This document shows, piece by piece, positions 15,594 through 22,280 of a stretch of DNA of 37,907 nt. This DNA is from Alphaproteobacteria bacterium (GTDB lineage Bacteria; Pseudomonadota; Alphaproteobacteria; Micropepsales; Micropepsaceae), in assembly GCA_021325375.1 (NCBI GenBank), contig JAJPHG010000004.1, positions 1-37,907 of the forward strand. The letters run 5' to 3'. The notes beneath the pieces are model-generated. The model did not search any database. It was given only the letters and a program-made list of their open reading frames with translations, and was not told the DNA's origin. Positions within the stretch are counted from its first letter, which is position 1, and each line of letters begins with the position of its first letter. A program made the position numbers and the translations under genes.

Positions 15594-16607
15594 CTAAGGG
15601 CTTTTCAAGCCCTGCAAAGCCTTTACCAAGGCCGAAAAATCGTCCGGCCAGGGGGCTTCGAAACGCAAGGTCTTGTGCAGGCTCGGATGCTGGAAGCCGA
15701 GCAGCCATGCGTGCAGGGCTTGGCGCGGGAAGGCGGACGCCGCCGCGAAAGCGACCGCTTCCGCCTCGGTCTTGGGGCGCGGCGCGATGCGGGCGCGGCC
15801 GTAAGCCGGGTCCCCGATCAAGGGATGGCCGAGATGGGTCAGATGCACGCGGATCTGATGCGTGCGCCCGGTCTCCAGCCGGCATTCGACCAGCGAGGCG
15901 AAGGGCCTGGGGTGGCCAAAGGTCTCGAGCACGCGGTAGCGCGTGCGCGCCTCCTTGCCGCCGCCGCGCAGCACCGCCATGCGCTTGCGGTCGAAGGGGC
16001 TGCGGCCGATCTCGCCTTCGATACGCCCCTCTCCCGCGCGCGGCGCGCCCCAGACGACGGCGTGATAGGCGCGCTCGATGGTGTGGTTGGCGAACTGCTT
16101 GGCGAGGCTCTTCATCGCGCGCTCGTTCTTGGCGGCGACGAGGAGACCGCTCGTGTCCTTGTCCAGGCGGTGGACGATGCCGGGTCTGGCCTCGCCGCCG
16201 ATGCCGGCGAGCCCCGGCCCGCAGTAGGCGATGAGCGCGTTGACCAGCGTGCCGTCGGGATTGCCCGCCGCCGGGTGGACGACGAGCCCCGCCTGCTTGT
16301 CGATGACGATGAGGTCCTTGTCCTCGTAGACGATCTTGAGCGGGATATCCTGCGCCTGGGGCCTTGGCGGTTTCGGCGCGGGCACGTCGACCCTGTAGGC
16401 CTCGCCCGGTTTGACCCTGTGGTTGGCGTCTTCTATCGTGGCCGCGTCCAGCGTCACGGCGCCCGCATCGATCAGCCCTTCGAGGCGCGAGCGGCTGAAT
16501 TCGGGAAAGCTCTTCGCCAGGAACCGGTCGAGCCTGAGGCCCGCATCCTCGGCCGCGGCTTGCGCGCGCAGGTGCGTTCCGTCTACGGAGGATTTCGTGT
16601 CCGACAT
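15594..16607 (-). CDS. rluD: RluA-family pseudouridine synthase (RluD-like)
   Basis: A 337-residue enzyme converting specific uridines of 23S rRNA to pseudouridine. An N-terminal S4 RNA-binding domain (L-R-L-D-R-F-L-A-K-S-F-P-E-F-S-R-S-R-L) is followed by the catalytic domain with the family motif G-I-V-H-R-L-D-K-D-T-S-G-L-L, whose Asp is the catalytic residue, and R-T-H-Q-I-R-V-H near the C terminus. S4 domain plus length favour RluD over RluC or RluA. ATG 16607 has CCGGAG five bases upstream. The start overlaps that of the divergent small membrane protein gene, so the 5' end of each lies inside the other. Confidence 0.92.
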   Translation of the reverse strand: MSDTKSSVDGTHLRAQAAAEDAGLRLDRFLAKSFPEFSRSRLEGLIDAGAVTLDAATIEDANHRVKPGEAYRVDVPAPKPPRPQAQDIPLKIVYEDKDLIVIDKQAGLVVHPAAGNPDGTLVNALIAYCGPGLAGIGGEARPGIVHRLDKDTSGLLVAAKNERAMKSLAKQFANHTIERAYHAVVWGAPRAGEGRIEGEIGRSPFDRKRMAVLRGGGKEARTRYRVLETFGHPRPFASLVECRLETGRTHQIRVHLTHLGHPLIGDPAYGRARIAPRPKTEAEAVAFAAASAFPRQALHAWLLGFQHPSLHKTLRFEAPWPDDFSALVKALQGLKSP

Positions 16608-16905
16608 CTCGACTCCGGCGCCAGCCAGCGGCGCCCGCATGCTCAAGGCCGTCGTCATAGGGCTTGGCACGCTGATTGTCATCGCCCTGGCCTTCGTGGC
16701 GCTAGGCATCGTCAGGAAATTCTCTGGGTCCGGCGCGGCCGCGGCGCCGCAGGCCGCCGCCTTCTCCCTGGCCCCGGGCGCGAAGATCGTCGAGATGCAG
16801 TCCGGGTCCAACCGCCTCATCCTGCGCGTGCGCGCGCAAGGCGGGGCGGAGGAGGTCGACATCATCGACACCGACGACGGCCGTCTCGTGGCGCGGATCA
16901 AGTGA
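16597..16905 (+). CDS. Small single-span membrane protein, DUF6476-like
   Basis: A 102-residue protein starting at GTG 16597 with GGAGG five bases upstream. Residues about 15-40 form one hydrophobic segment (V-V-I-G-L-G-T-L-I-V-I-A-L-A-F-V-A-L-G), followed by a periplasmic part ending I-I-D-T-D-D-G-R-L-V-A-R-I-K. Its size, layout and place beside rluD match a small family of alphaproteobacterial proteins that I believe is catalogued as DUF6476; no function is known. It overlaps rluD by eleven bases at the 5' end and its stop overlaps the next gene's GTG start. Confidence 0.7.
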   Translation: MSDISTPAPASGARMLKAVVIGLGTLIVIALAFVALGIVRKFSGSGAAAAPQAAAFSLAPGAKIVEMQSGSNRLILRVRAQGGAEEVDIIDTDDGRLVARIK

Positions 16906-17312
16906 AGGCGTTCGCGATCGGCACGGAGCTGTGCGCGCAGATCGCTGCCGAAGCGCACACCGCATACCCGCGCGAATGCTGCGGGCTGATCGAAGGCGTG
17001 CGCGAGGGCGAGGCGGTGCGCGCGACGACGCTGCATCCCACGTCCAACATCGCCGAGGCGCAGGACCGCTTCGAGATCGACCCGAGAGAGCAGTTCCGCC
17101 TCATGCGCGAGGGCCGCGACGTCGTCGGCTGCTATCATTCCCATCCGAACGGGCGCGCGGCGCCGTCGGCGCGGGACGCCGAATATGCGTTTGCGGGCGA
17201 TTTCATCTGGCTCATCGCGGGCGCGACGGATTCGCTCGCCGCCTATGTGTGGGACGGCGCGCGGTTCATGAGCGTGGCGATGACCCGGGACGGACGGTCT
17301 CGCGCGCCGTGA
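16902..17312 (+). CDS. JAMM/MPN-domain metallopeptidase
   Basis: A 136-residue single-domain protein. It carries the JAMM zinc site: Glu in Y-P-R-E-C-C-G-L-I-E near the N terminus, then H-S-H-P-N-G followed seven residues later by S and then D (S-A-R-D). Bacterial stand-alone members cleave after di-glycine of ubiquitin-like sulfur carriers such as those for cysteine or cofactor synthesis, or deubiquitinate-like substrates. No sulfur-carrier gene is adjacent, so the substrate is open. GTG 16902 overlaps the stop of the preceding membrane protein gene (GTGA), indicating translational coupling and a two-gene operon. Its 3' end overlaps the convergent membrane protein gene by 47 bases. Confidence 0.85.
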   Translation: MKAFAIGTELCAQIAAEAHTAYPRECCGLIEGVREGEAVRATTLHPTSNIAEAQDRFEIDPREQFRLMREGRDVVGCYHSHPNGRAAPSARDAEYAFAGDFIWLIAGATDSLAAYVWDGARFMSVAMTRDGRSRAP

Positions 17313-17823
17313 ACCACGCCTTCGCGTTTCCCGTGAACGCCGCCGCTATCGCGACGACGGTGAGCGCAGGCGTGAGATAGCTGCGCGGATCGCTCCACGT
17401 GCTGACGGTCGAATTCCATGCCTGCTCCAGGAAAGCGTGCCGGTAGCCGTAGCCCGGGACCAGGTACAAATAGGCGGCGACGATGTAGTCCAGCAGAAAA
17501 GCCCGGATCAGGAACGCGAGCGCGTAGGCCCAGCGCGCCCAGTTTCGCCTGCGAAATGCGGCGAGCCATGCCAGGCCCAACGTCACGGCGACCCAGAACG
17601 AAGTCGCGATGGCTGGAAAGCGGATATCGGCGCGGCGAGTTTCTTCCCGGAGCTCGACGGGCAGTTTCGCCAGCGTCGCCAGCTCATGGGCGCTCGGAAA
17701 CACCGCGTGCCAGGCGGTCATGACCGTCCAATAGGCCACGACGGCGACGCTGAGCCACCAAAACACCTTGACGTTCGAGGGCATCGCCGGGCTGTTTTTT
17801 GAAGCCATCAAAGACGATGCCAT
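17266..17823 (-). CDS. Membrane protein of unknown function
   Basis: A 185-residue protein with about four hydrophobic segments: near residues 21-42 (V-F-W-W-L-S-V-A-V-V), 72-90, 97-117 and 148-165. Between the first two is a polar, probably periplasmic, loop. I recognise no family. The start is taken at ATG 17823; ATG 17808 and ATG 17784 are also possible and would not remove a membrane segment. The 3' end overlaps the convergent JAMM peptidase gene by 47 bases, which is unusual in this otherwise well-spaced region and slightly lowers confidence in the last codons. Confidence 0.65.
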   Translation of the reverse strand: MASSLMASKNSPAMPSNVKVFWWLSVAVVAYWTVMTAWHAVFPSAHELATLAKLPVELREETRRADIRFPAIATSFWVAVTLGLAWLAAFRRRNWARWAYALAFLIRAFLLDYIVAAYLYLVPGYGYRHAFLEQAWNSTVSTWSDPRSYLTPALTVVAIAAAFTGNAKAWFTARETVRPGSSPRS

Positions 17824-17876
17824 GGATCGGCCAAAGGCTCAAAAATCCGATGATCTCGACCGTCCCAGGAGTCCGC

Positions 17877-17906
17877 TTGATCGCCGCGGCGGACGCGGAG
17901 TATAAG
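17877..17906 (+). promoter_or_regulatory. Predicted promoter of the tRNA-Glu gene
   Basis: TTGATC (17877-17882) and TATAAG (17901-17906) are separated by 18 bases. The tRNA begins 16 bases after the -10 element. Confidence 0.5.
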
Positions 17907-17921
17907 CCCGCTCCACCGCTC

Positions 17922-17996
17922 GCTCCCATCGTCTAGCGGTCAGGACGCGGCCCTCTCAAGGCTGAAACCGGGGTTCGATTCCCCGTGGGAGCGCCA
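17922..17996 (+). tRNA. tRNA-Glu (anticodon CTC)
   Basis: The acceptor arms GCTCCCA and TGGGAGC pair perfectly. The anticodon loop reads CTCTCAA between CGGCC-type stem halves, giving anticodon CTC for glutamate GAG codons. The T arm contains GGTTCGATTCC. The discriminator base G and an encoded CCA end (17994-17996) follow. Confidence 0.95.
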
Positions 17997-18031
17997 TCCG
18001 CAAGCCCCCCGCGTCATGCCGCAAAGCGCGC

Positions 18032-18142
18032 TCAGATCACGTAACCGCTGAAGAGCACGAATCCAACCGCCGCGATCACCGCGATGTCGAACACGACGAA
18101 CAGGACCGTGCGCGCGATCGAAAACGGCCATGGCGGTTTCAT
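18032..18142 (-). CDS. Possible 36-residue single-span membrane peptide
   Basis: An ATG at 18142 opens a short frame ending in TGA at 18034-18032. The peptide starts M-K-P-P-W-P-F-S and has a long hydrophobic stretch (about residues 13-34: V-L-F-V-V-F-D-I-A-V-I-A-A-V-G-F-V-L-F), a complete membrane span. No clear ribosome-binding site precedes it. It is alone on the minus strand between tRNA-Glu and a run of plus-strand small genes. It may be a true small membrane protein or chance; conservation would decide. Confidence 0.4.
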   Translation of the reverse strand: MKPPWPFSIARTVLFVVFDIAVIAAVGFVLFSGYVI

Positions 18143-18164
18143 GCAGACATGCGGCGCAGGGCGG

Positions 18165-18362
18165 GATAGTTGAATAACCACGGAAACATGCGGTCTCGTA
18201 GGCCTTATTCATCGCAATAGATAGCGTTTCGAATATTATTATCCAGGAAAAGGACGATTTGGGCCGATTTGCCTTGTCCGGAGGGATGTAATCGCACAAT
18301 TTCCCATTATATAGGCATCAGCGGCATATATTTGCCCACGCCTTGAAAGGCATATTCTCCAA
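18165..18362. other. AT-richer non-coding gap upstream of the small-gene cluster
   Basis: About 200 bases with clearly more A and T than the rest of the window (runs such as AATATTATTAT and CATTATATAGG). It contains the inverted pair TGAATAA/TTATTCA (18171-18177 and 18205-18211). It is a likely promoter-bearing region for the small genes to its right. I see no convincing gene in it. Confidence 0.4.
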
Positions 18363-18503
18363 ATGACAAATCCGAGTACCAAGCCCGAAGCCGTGCCCGC
18401 GCCCGTCCATATCGATCCCACCGCTGCCCCCGTGGCCGCCGCCAAGGCCGCGCCGCTGACCAGCGCACCCAGAGGTGCCGCGATCGAGCCGCCCAAGTCC
18501 TGA
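18363..18503 (+). CDS. Possible 46-residue Pro/Ala-rich peptide
   Basis: ATG 18363 to TGA 18501-18503 encodes a peptide rich in proline and alanine with no membrane segment. It has the same orientation as the small genes that follow, but no good ribosome-binding site. An antisense frame over the same bases would encode a glycine-rich hydrophobic protein, so which strand codes, if either, is unclear. Confidence 0.25.
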   Translation: MTNPSTKPEAVPAPVHIDPTAAPVAAAKAAPLTSAPRGAAIEPPKS

Positions 18504-18615
18504 ACGGACGTCAAAACAGTTTCGGCAGCGCAGATGCGCCTCCGCGCGCGGGACGTCGCGACTGCGATGCCTGCAACGCGGTTTGGGCGTGCGTAGCCGG
18601 GAGCCGGGCGGTGGA

Positions 18616-18638
18616 GGGCGGGATCTTCGGTCCCGCCC
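18616..18638 (+). promoter_or_regulatory. Hairpin 20 bases upstream of the small-gene cluster
   Basis: GGGCGGGA (18616-18623) pairs perfectly with TCCCGCCC (18631-18638) over a seven-base loop. It sits just before the first gene of the cluster and could be a leader structure or end an upstream transcript. No U-tract follows. Confidence 0.35.
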
Positions 18639-18672
18639 CGCCGTCTGCGCCCAGGGAATGGACCAAACGAGC

Positions 18673-19008
18673 ATGGCCACGCGCACTTCCAGCAGGACAG
18701 TCACCTTCGTGCGGCCGTTCGTGCTCGACAATTTTCCCGAGCTGCTGCCTGCGGGCGACTATCTCGTCGACACCGAGGAAGAAGAGCTCGACAGCATGCT
18801 GTCCCAGGGATGGCGGCGCGTTTCCACCACGATGCGCGTGCGCGTCGGCGCCGAGGTGGAAATCCGCGCCGTCGATCCCGAAGCGCTGCAGGACGCGCTG
18901 AGCCGCGACGGCGCGCGGGACAAGCCCGGTGAGCCGCCGTCGCGGCCGTCGGCGAAGACCTGGCGCGGAACGTTCGCCACCCATCCGGCACGGAGGAAAA
19001 AGCCTTGA
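18673..19008 (+). CDS. Small conserved hypothetical protein, first of the small-gene cluster
   Basis: A protein of 111 residues beginning M-A-T-R-T-S-S-R-T-V-T-F. The stretch T-V-T-F-V-R-P-F-V-L, P-A-G-D-Y-L-V-D-T-E-E-E-E-L and W-R-R-V-S-T-T-M-R-V is, from memory, a pattern shared by short hypothetical proteins in rhizobial-type genomes, with a two-layer beta arrangement of unknown function. The tail is basic and proline-rich. ATG 18673 is used; ATG 18658 in the same frame is an alternative. The stop overlaps the TTG start of the next gene, so the two are translationally coupled. Confidence 0.65.
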   Translation: MATRTSSRTVTFVRPFVLDNFPELLPAGDYLVDTEEEELDSMLSQGWRRVSTTMRVRVGAEVEIRAVDPEALQDALSRDGARDKPGEPPSRPSAKTWRGTFATHPARRKKP

Positions 19009-19208
19009 AGACCGATCACGATACCGCTTTTCGATTGAGCCGCGTCGAAGCCGAGGGCTGGAAAAGGGCGCAACTCCTGATGACGGATGATGCGCTTTCG
19101 GCCAGCGAAGACCGCATCGCGATGCTCAATCCGTACACGGCCGATCCCGCGCGCGCCCGCTGGCGTCTCGGTTTCAGGAACGCCCTTGACGCGGCGGCGC
19201 CCCAATGA
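19005..19208 (+). CDS. Small protein, weakly similar to ribosome modulation factor
   Basis: A 67-residue protein from TTG 19005, with GGAGG upstream and a TTGA overlap with the preceding stop. The pattern E-G-W-K-R-A, then N-P-Y followed by R-x-R-W-R-L-G-F-R-N-A-L resembles the G-Y-x-A ... P-Y ... R-x-x-W-x-x-G-W core of ribosome modulation factor proteins, which inactivate ribosomes in stationary phase. The similarity is by eye and weak, so this is a suggestion only. Its stop overlaps the next start as ATGA. Confidence 0.6.
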   Translation: MKTDHDTAFRLSRVEAEGWKRAQLLMTDDALSASEDRIAMLNPYTADPARARWRLGFRNALDAAAPQ

Positions 19209-19390
19209 GCGGCTCGCCGCCGGGGATCGTCGAGCGCGCCTATCAGATCGCGCGTTCGGGACGGGCCGCCAATATCGACGACATAAAGGCCGCTCTCAGA
19301 TACGAGGGATATTTCAACGTATCGGGCGAGTTGGCGGCGCCGGTTCTCGTCAAGGCGTTACGGGGCCTTTGCGCCGTCGCGCAACGATAG
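19205..19390 (+). CDS. Small conserved hypothetical protein
   Basis: A 61-residue soluble protein from ATG 19205, overlapping the preceding stop. It has a helix-rich pattern A-Y-Q-I-A-R-S-G ... I-D-D-I-K-A-A-L-R-Y-E-G-Y ... L-R-G-L-C that looks like the short helical domain of other alphaproteobacterial small proteins. That domain could form a winged-helix-like or helix-hairpin unit, but no function can be assigned. It is the third gene of the overlapping chain starting at 18673. Confidence 0.65.
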   Translation: MSGSPPGIVERAYQIARSGRAANIDDIKAALRYEGYFNVSGELAAPVLVKALRGLCAVAQR

Positions 19391-19421
19391 GTCGCTTCGA
19401 TCAACCAATGGGAGTCTCAAG

Positions 19422-19547
19422 ATGGGTGCGAGCAGAAAAAGCGCGAAGCGGAAAGATCGCAGGCGGCGCCACGCGAAATCGCGCAAGACCGCCAGGGAAG
19501 ACGCGGCAGCCGTCGTTGAAAGCCGTGAGCGGACGCGGCGACCCTAG
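19422..19547 (+). CDS. 41-residue highly basic peptide
   Basis: ATG 19422 is preceded by GGGAG with seven bases of spacing. The peptide begins M-G-A-S-R-K-S-A-K-R-K-D-R-R-R-R-H and more than a third of its residues are Lys or Arg, which suggests nucleic-acid or ribosome binding (inference). The stop at 19545-19547 is followed two bases later by the next start. The length is below the usual cut-off of gene finders. Confidence 0.6.
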   Translation: MGASRKSAKRKDRRRRHAKSRKTAREDAAAVVESRERTRRP

Positions 19548-19549
19548 CC

Positions 19550-19777
19550 ATGGCCCGCGACCAGTTCGCCGTGCCGATCAAATGCAGCGCGTGCGGACAA
19601 ACCGGATCGGTCGAATGGGACCGGCTTTGCCGGTTCGAGCCCGGTATCGGCTTCCGCCGCAGGCTCGCGCTCGTGTCGAAGGGCTTTCACAACGAATTCG
19701 CCTCGACGCCGCAGCGGGACCCGAAAATCGTCTGCGACACGTGCGGGATCGTATCGTCCGAACGGGAGCCAACGTGA
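19550..19777 (+). CDS. Small zinc-ribbon protein
   Basis: A 75-residue protein with two CxxC pairs, C12-S-A-C15 and C62-D-T-C65, the arrangement of a zinc ribbon. Between them is a basic stretch (F-R-R-R-L) and S-K-G-F-H-N-E-F. Such small ribbons bind nucleic acid or protein partners; none is identifiable here. ATG 19550 is two bases after the stop of the basic peptide gene, and its stop overlaps the next gene's ATG by one base (TGATG). Confidence 0.7.
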   Translation: MARDQFAVPIKCSACGQTGSVEWDRLCRFEPGIGFRRRLALVSKGFHNEFASTPQRDPKIVCDTCGIVSSEREPT

Positions 19778-19971
19778 TGATGTACCGCGGTTACGAATTC
19801 GAGCAGAAGCCCCTCATGGTGGGATGGCAGGTCGTGATACGGAAGGAAGACGCGTTCGTGCGCAACTGCAGCGTCTGCAGCACGCTCGATCCGGCGCTGG
19901 AAGAGGCGCGCGGATTCGTCGACGCTCTCATGGCGGCCGGCACGAGCGGCATGCTCCCCGCGGCATCCTAG
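19777..19971 (+). CDS. Small protein with a single CxxC
   Basis: A 64-residue protein starting at the double ATG 19777/19780, with GGGAG eight bases upstream; GTG 19774 is also in frame. It has alternating strand-like segments (Y-R-G-Y-E-F, W-Q-V-V-I), one C31-S-V-C34 pair, and a C-terminal helix D-P-A-L-E-E-A-R-G-F-V-D-A-L. The single pair could bind metal as a dimer. I do not recognise the family. Confidence 0.6.
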   Translation: MMYRGYEFEQKPLMVGWQVVIRKEDAFVRNCSVCSTLDPALEEARGFVDALMAAGTSGMLPAAS

Positions 19972-19973
19972 CG

Positions 19974-20219
19974 ATGGCGCGCGAGACGTTTTTCGTCGTT
20001 CAGAGCTTCATTGCCGGACGCGGCAAGGCCTTGAAGGCCGACCAGCCGGTGCCCTGCAAGACCGCCGACGCCGCGCGGCGCATGGCCGAGCGCCTGTCGG
20101 CCACCAAGCTGGGCGTGGTCGCGTTTTCCACTTCGGGCGATGCCGAGCTCGGCGACTTCGACGATCAGCCGGCGATACTCTTCAAGGCCGGGCAGTTGCC
20201 CGCCGCGTTCGAAGACTGA
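19974..20219 (+). CDS. Small conserved hypothetical protein
   Basis: An 81-residue soluble protein beginning two bases after the preceding stop. The sequence F-F-V-V-Q-S-F, a helix with T-A-D-A-A-R-R-M-A-E-R-L and V-V-A-F-S-T-S-G-D suggests a compact alpha-beta fold. The same pattern is familiar from other short alphaproteobacterial hypothetical proteins, but no role is known. ATG 19974 is the only reasonable start. Confidence 0.65.
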   Translation: MARETFFVVQSFIAGRGKALKADQPVPCKTADAARRMAERLSATKLGVVAFSTSGDAELGDFDDQPAILFKAGQLPAAFED

Positions 20220-20224
20220 AGAAC

Positions 20225-20422
20225 GTGGACCGGATCCCGCGCGGGCACGAACTGACGTCCGAAGAGATGGGCGCGCTGCGCCGCGTGGTCGCGGGCAGCT
20301 TCACGCCCAGCGGCCACGTCAACCGGTTCCAGCGCGAACGCTTGCTCCAGCTTGGGCTCATCCACTGCGCGATGGGCGGCCTGGTGCCGACGCCGGCAGG
20401 GCGCATCCTCGCGCGCCAGTGA
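20225..20422 (+). CDS. Small protein with a winged-helix-like pattern
   Basis: A 65-residue protein from GTG 20225, five bases after the preceding stop. The order helix (L-T-S-E-E-M-G-A-L-R-R-V), helix (R-F-Q-R-E-R-L-L-Q-L-G-L-I) and then G-G-L-V-P-T-P-A-G-R-I-L is the layout of a small winged-helix domain, in which the last element is the wing. This is a fold suggestion, not a family match. It is the last gene of the cluster and converges on the beta-helix gene, five bases away. Confidence 0.6.
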   Translation: MDRIPRGHELTSEEMGALRRVVAGSFTPSGHVNRFQRERLLQLGLIHCAMGGLVPTPAGRILARQ

Positions 20423-20426
20423 CGGC

Positions 20427-22280
20427 TCAACGTTGCGCGAAGGGCTGGCCGGCGTCGTAGCGGGCTTTGGCGGGCAGCGTGTAGAGCTTCGTTGTGCCGG
20501 CGGAATCGACCCAGGGCCAGGCATAGCCGCTGAAGAACGTCGGGGCGTGCTCAAGGAAAAGCGATTTCGGCAGCTTGTGCCTGGTGTCGGTTGACGCCCA
20601 TTTCACCGAGTGCGTCTTGTAGTCGTAATTGCCGTCGACGAGGTTGGTGGCGATCACGTTCGGGTCGTAGACCTGGTCCGGCAGATCGTTCCAACCCATC
20701 ATGAGGATCTGCGCCGGCCAGTCGCCGTTGCCGAGCGCCTCGTCGCCGTAGATGAAGCCTTTCATCCGGCGCGAAACGCCGAAGACGTTGCCGACGAAAT
20801 TGTTCCAATACGAATAGGCATGCGCGGAAGCCGCGCGCAGCGGACCGTTGGCGCTCTGCTGGCGGATGTCGTCCACGGCGGTGCCGTTCAGATAGTCCCT
20901 GAACTTCGCCCGAAATCCGGTCGTGTGATTGCGGAAGAAGGTGTTGCAGATCGCGTTGCCGTGGGTCTGGTCGCTGTCAATGTTGAACGCGTAATTGCCC
21001 TCGAACAGCATGTGATGCGAGCCCACCATGTGGCTGTTGTTGAGCCCGGCCTCCTGCCAGGACGCGGCCCCGCTGTCGAAAGCCATGTCCATATAATTGT
21101 ACGCGGCGACGGATCCCGCGCCCGCCGAGCGCCCGACCATCACCTTGTTGCCGAGCACGGAAATCCCGTTCCAGATCAGGACTTCCGAGGAGGCGTCCGC
21201 GAGACTGATGTTGTAGCCGCCGCCGCCGGGAACCGGCCAGACGGGCTTGTGCGCATAGAACGCGTTCAGCTCCACGCGGAAAGAGTTCGAGATGCTGAAG
21301 CCCGCGCCGAGCCAAAGCCGGCTCTCGACATTGGAGGCCCAGCAATAGGCGCACCACGAGAAATCGATATTGTCGTCGTCGCCGTGCTCGACGGTGAGCT
21401 GCTCGAGGCCCGCCTGTTCGGTGAGCGGGGTCTGGAAAGCGTAGAGCTGAGCCTGATGGTTTTTCCTGAAGGAAATCGTCGCGGGCGAGTCGAAGGTGAT
21501 CGTGTTTGCGGAAATGGCCGCGATCCGGTGCATCTCCGCCGTGGGACGGTCGCAATTGGAGAACCAGCATCCGGCGCTGCCGGGCTGGTCGGGATATTGG
21601 TCCGCGGCGAAATCGTCGATGTATTGCTGCGTCGGATTGTGCTTCTGCCAAACCACGCGGTAGTCCGGCGACGCCCAGATCTGGCCCAACCCCTCGACGT
21701 CGGGCTGCCATCCCGCGCCCGATGCCTCGTCGATGAGAACGATCTGGCCGACGGAAAAGCCCTCAGTGCTCGCGACTTGAACGCTGGCTTCACCGTGCTT
21801 CACATCCGCCGTCAACGGTGTCGCCGTCGTGTTGTTGTTGTAGCGCTGCGGCCCCAGGATGATCAGCGGCGAGGGGTTCTTTCCCGGCTGGTCGCTGCCG
21901 AGCGTGGCGCCGCCTTTGCGGCTCAATATGGTCGCGGCAGGCCCCGCGCCGCGCAGCGTGACGGGTTTGTGGATCAGGACCAGATTGCCTTCCGCGATGG
22001 TGAAGAGGCCGGCCGACAGCGACACGACCTCGCCGTCCGGGCAGGCATCGATCGCGTTCTGGATATCGGCGGTGTCGTCCTTGCCCGCGCCCAGCGGTGC
22101 GAGCGTGGCGCAGACCGTGCCGCGGTTCGGAATGCCGCCCTGGGACAGCAATCCGGCCATCCGCCAGTTTGCCGATGCGTCGCCGTCGGCGGGCAGGACG
22201 CCGCGCGGCTCCAGTGCGAAGGCCGGTTGGGCTGCCAACGCCAAACCGAGCAGCGATAGAAGGCGTGCGGCGCGCTTCAC
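20427..22280 (-). CDS. Secreted pectate-lyase-like right-handed beta-helix protein
   Basis: A 617-residue protein from GTG 22280. It starts with a signal peptide (K-R-A-A-R-L-L-S-L-L-G-L-A-L-A-A-Q-P-A-F-A). Then comes D-D-T-A-D-I-Q-N-A-I-D-A-C-P-D-G-E-V-V-S-L, the opening of pectate-lyase-3/GH28-type beta-helices, followed by L-R-G-A-G-P-A-A-T-I and many short strand repeats with aromatic and asparagine-rich turns. No catalytic set could be assigned by eye. It should act on or bind a polysaccharide outside the inner membrane. Its start overlaps the stop of the seven-repeat gene upstream (GTGA), so the two are translationally coupled. Its 3' end is five bases from the convergent small-gene cluster. 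Confidence 0.75.
   Translation of the reverse strand: MKRAARLLSLLGLALAAQPAFALEPRGVLPADGDASANWRMAGLLSQGGIPNRGTVCATLAPLGAGKDDTADIQNAIDACPDGEVVSLSAGLFTIAEGNLVLIHKPVTLRGAGPAATILSRKGGATLGSDQPGKNPSPLIILGPQRYNNNTTATPLTADVKHGEASVQVASTEGFSVGQIVLIDEASGAGWQPDVEGLGQIWASPDYRVVWQKHNPTQQYIDDFAADQYPDQPGSAGCWFSNCDRPTAEMHRIAAISANTITFDSPATISFRKNHQAQLYAFQTPLTEQAGLEQLTVEHGDDDNIDFSWCAYCWASNVESRLWLGAGFSISNSFRVELNAFYAHKPVWPVPGGGGYNISLADASSEVLIWNGISVLGNKVMVGRSAGAGSVAAYNYMDMAFDSGAASWQEAGLNNSHMVGSHHMLFEGNYAFNIDSDQTHGNAICNTFFRNHTTGFRAKFRDYLNGTAVDDIRQQSANGPLRAASAHAYSYWNNFVGNVFGVSRRMKGFIYGDEALGNGDWPAQILMMGWNDLPDQVYDPNVIATNLVDGNYDYKTHSVKWASTDTRHKLPKSLFLEHAPTFFSGYAWPWVDSAGTTKLYTLPAKARYDAGQPFAQR

Noticed and set aside
17922..17996. 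tRNA-Glu as an attachment site for an integrated element
   Set aside because: No integrase and no repeat of the tRNA 3' end were found in the window to the right.
18239..18514. Minus-strand frame encoding a glycine-rich hydrophobic protein over 18239-18514
   Set aside because: It begins only with TTG and has no ribosome-binding site. Its hydrophobic, glycine- and alanine-rich composition is what a mirror of the Pro/Ala-rich plus-strand codons would give.
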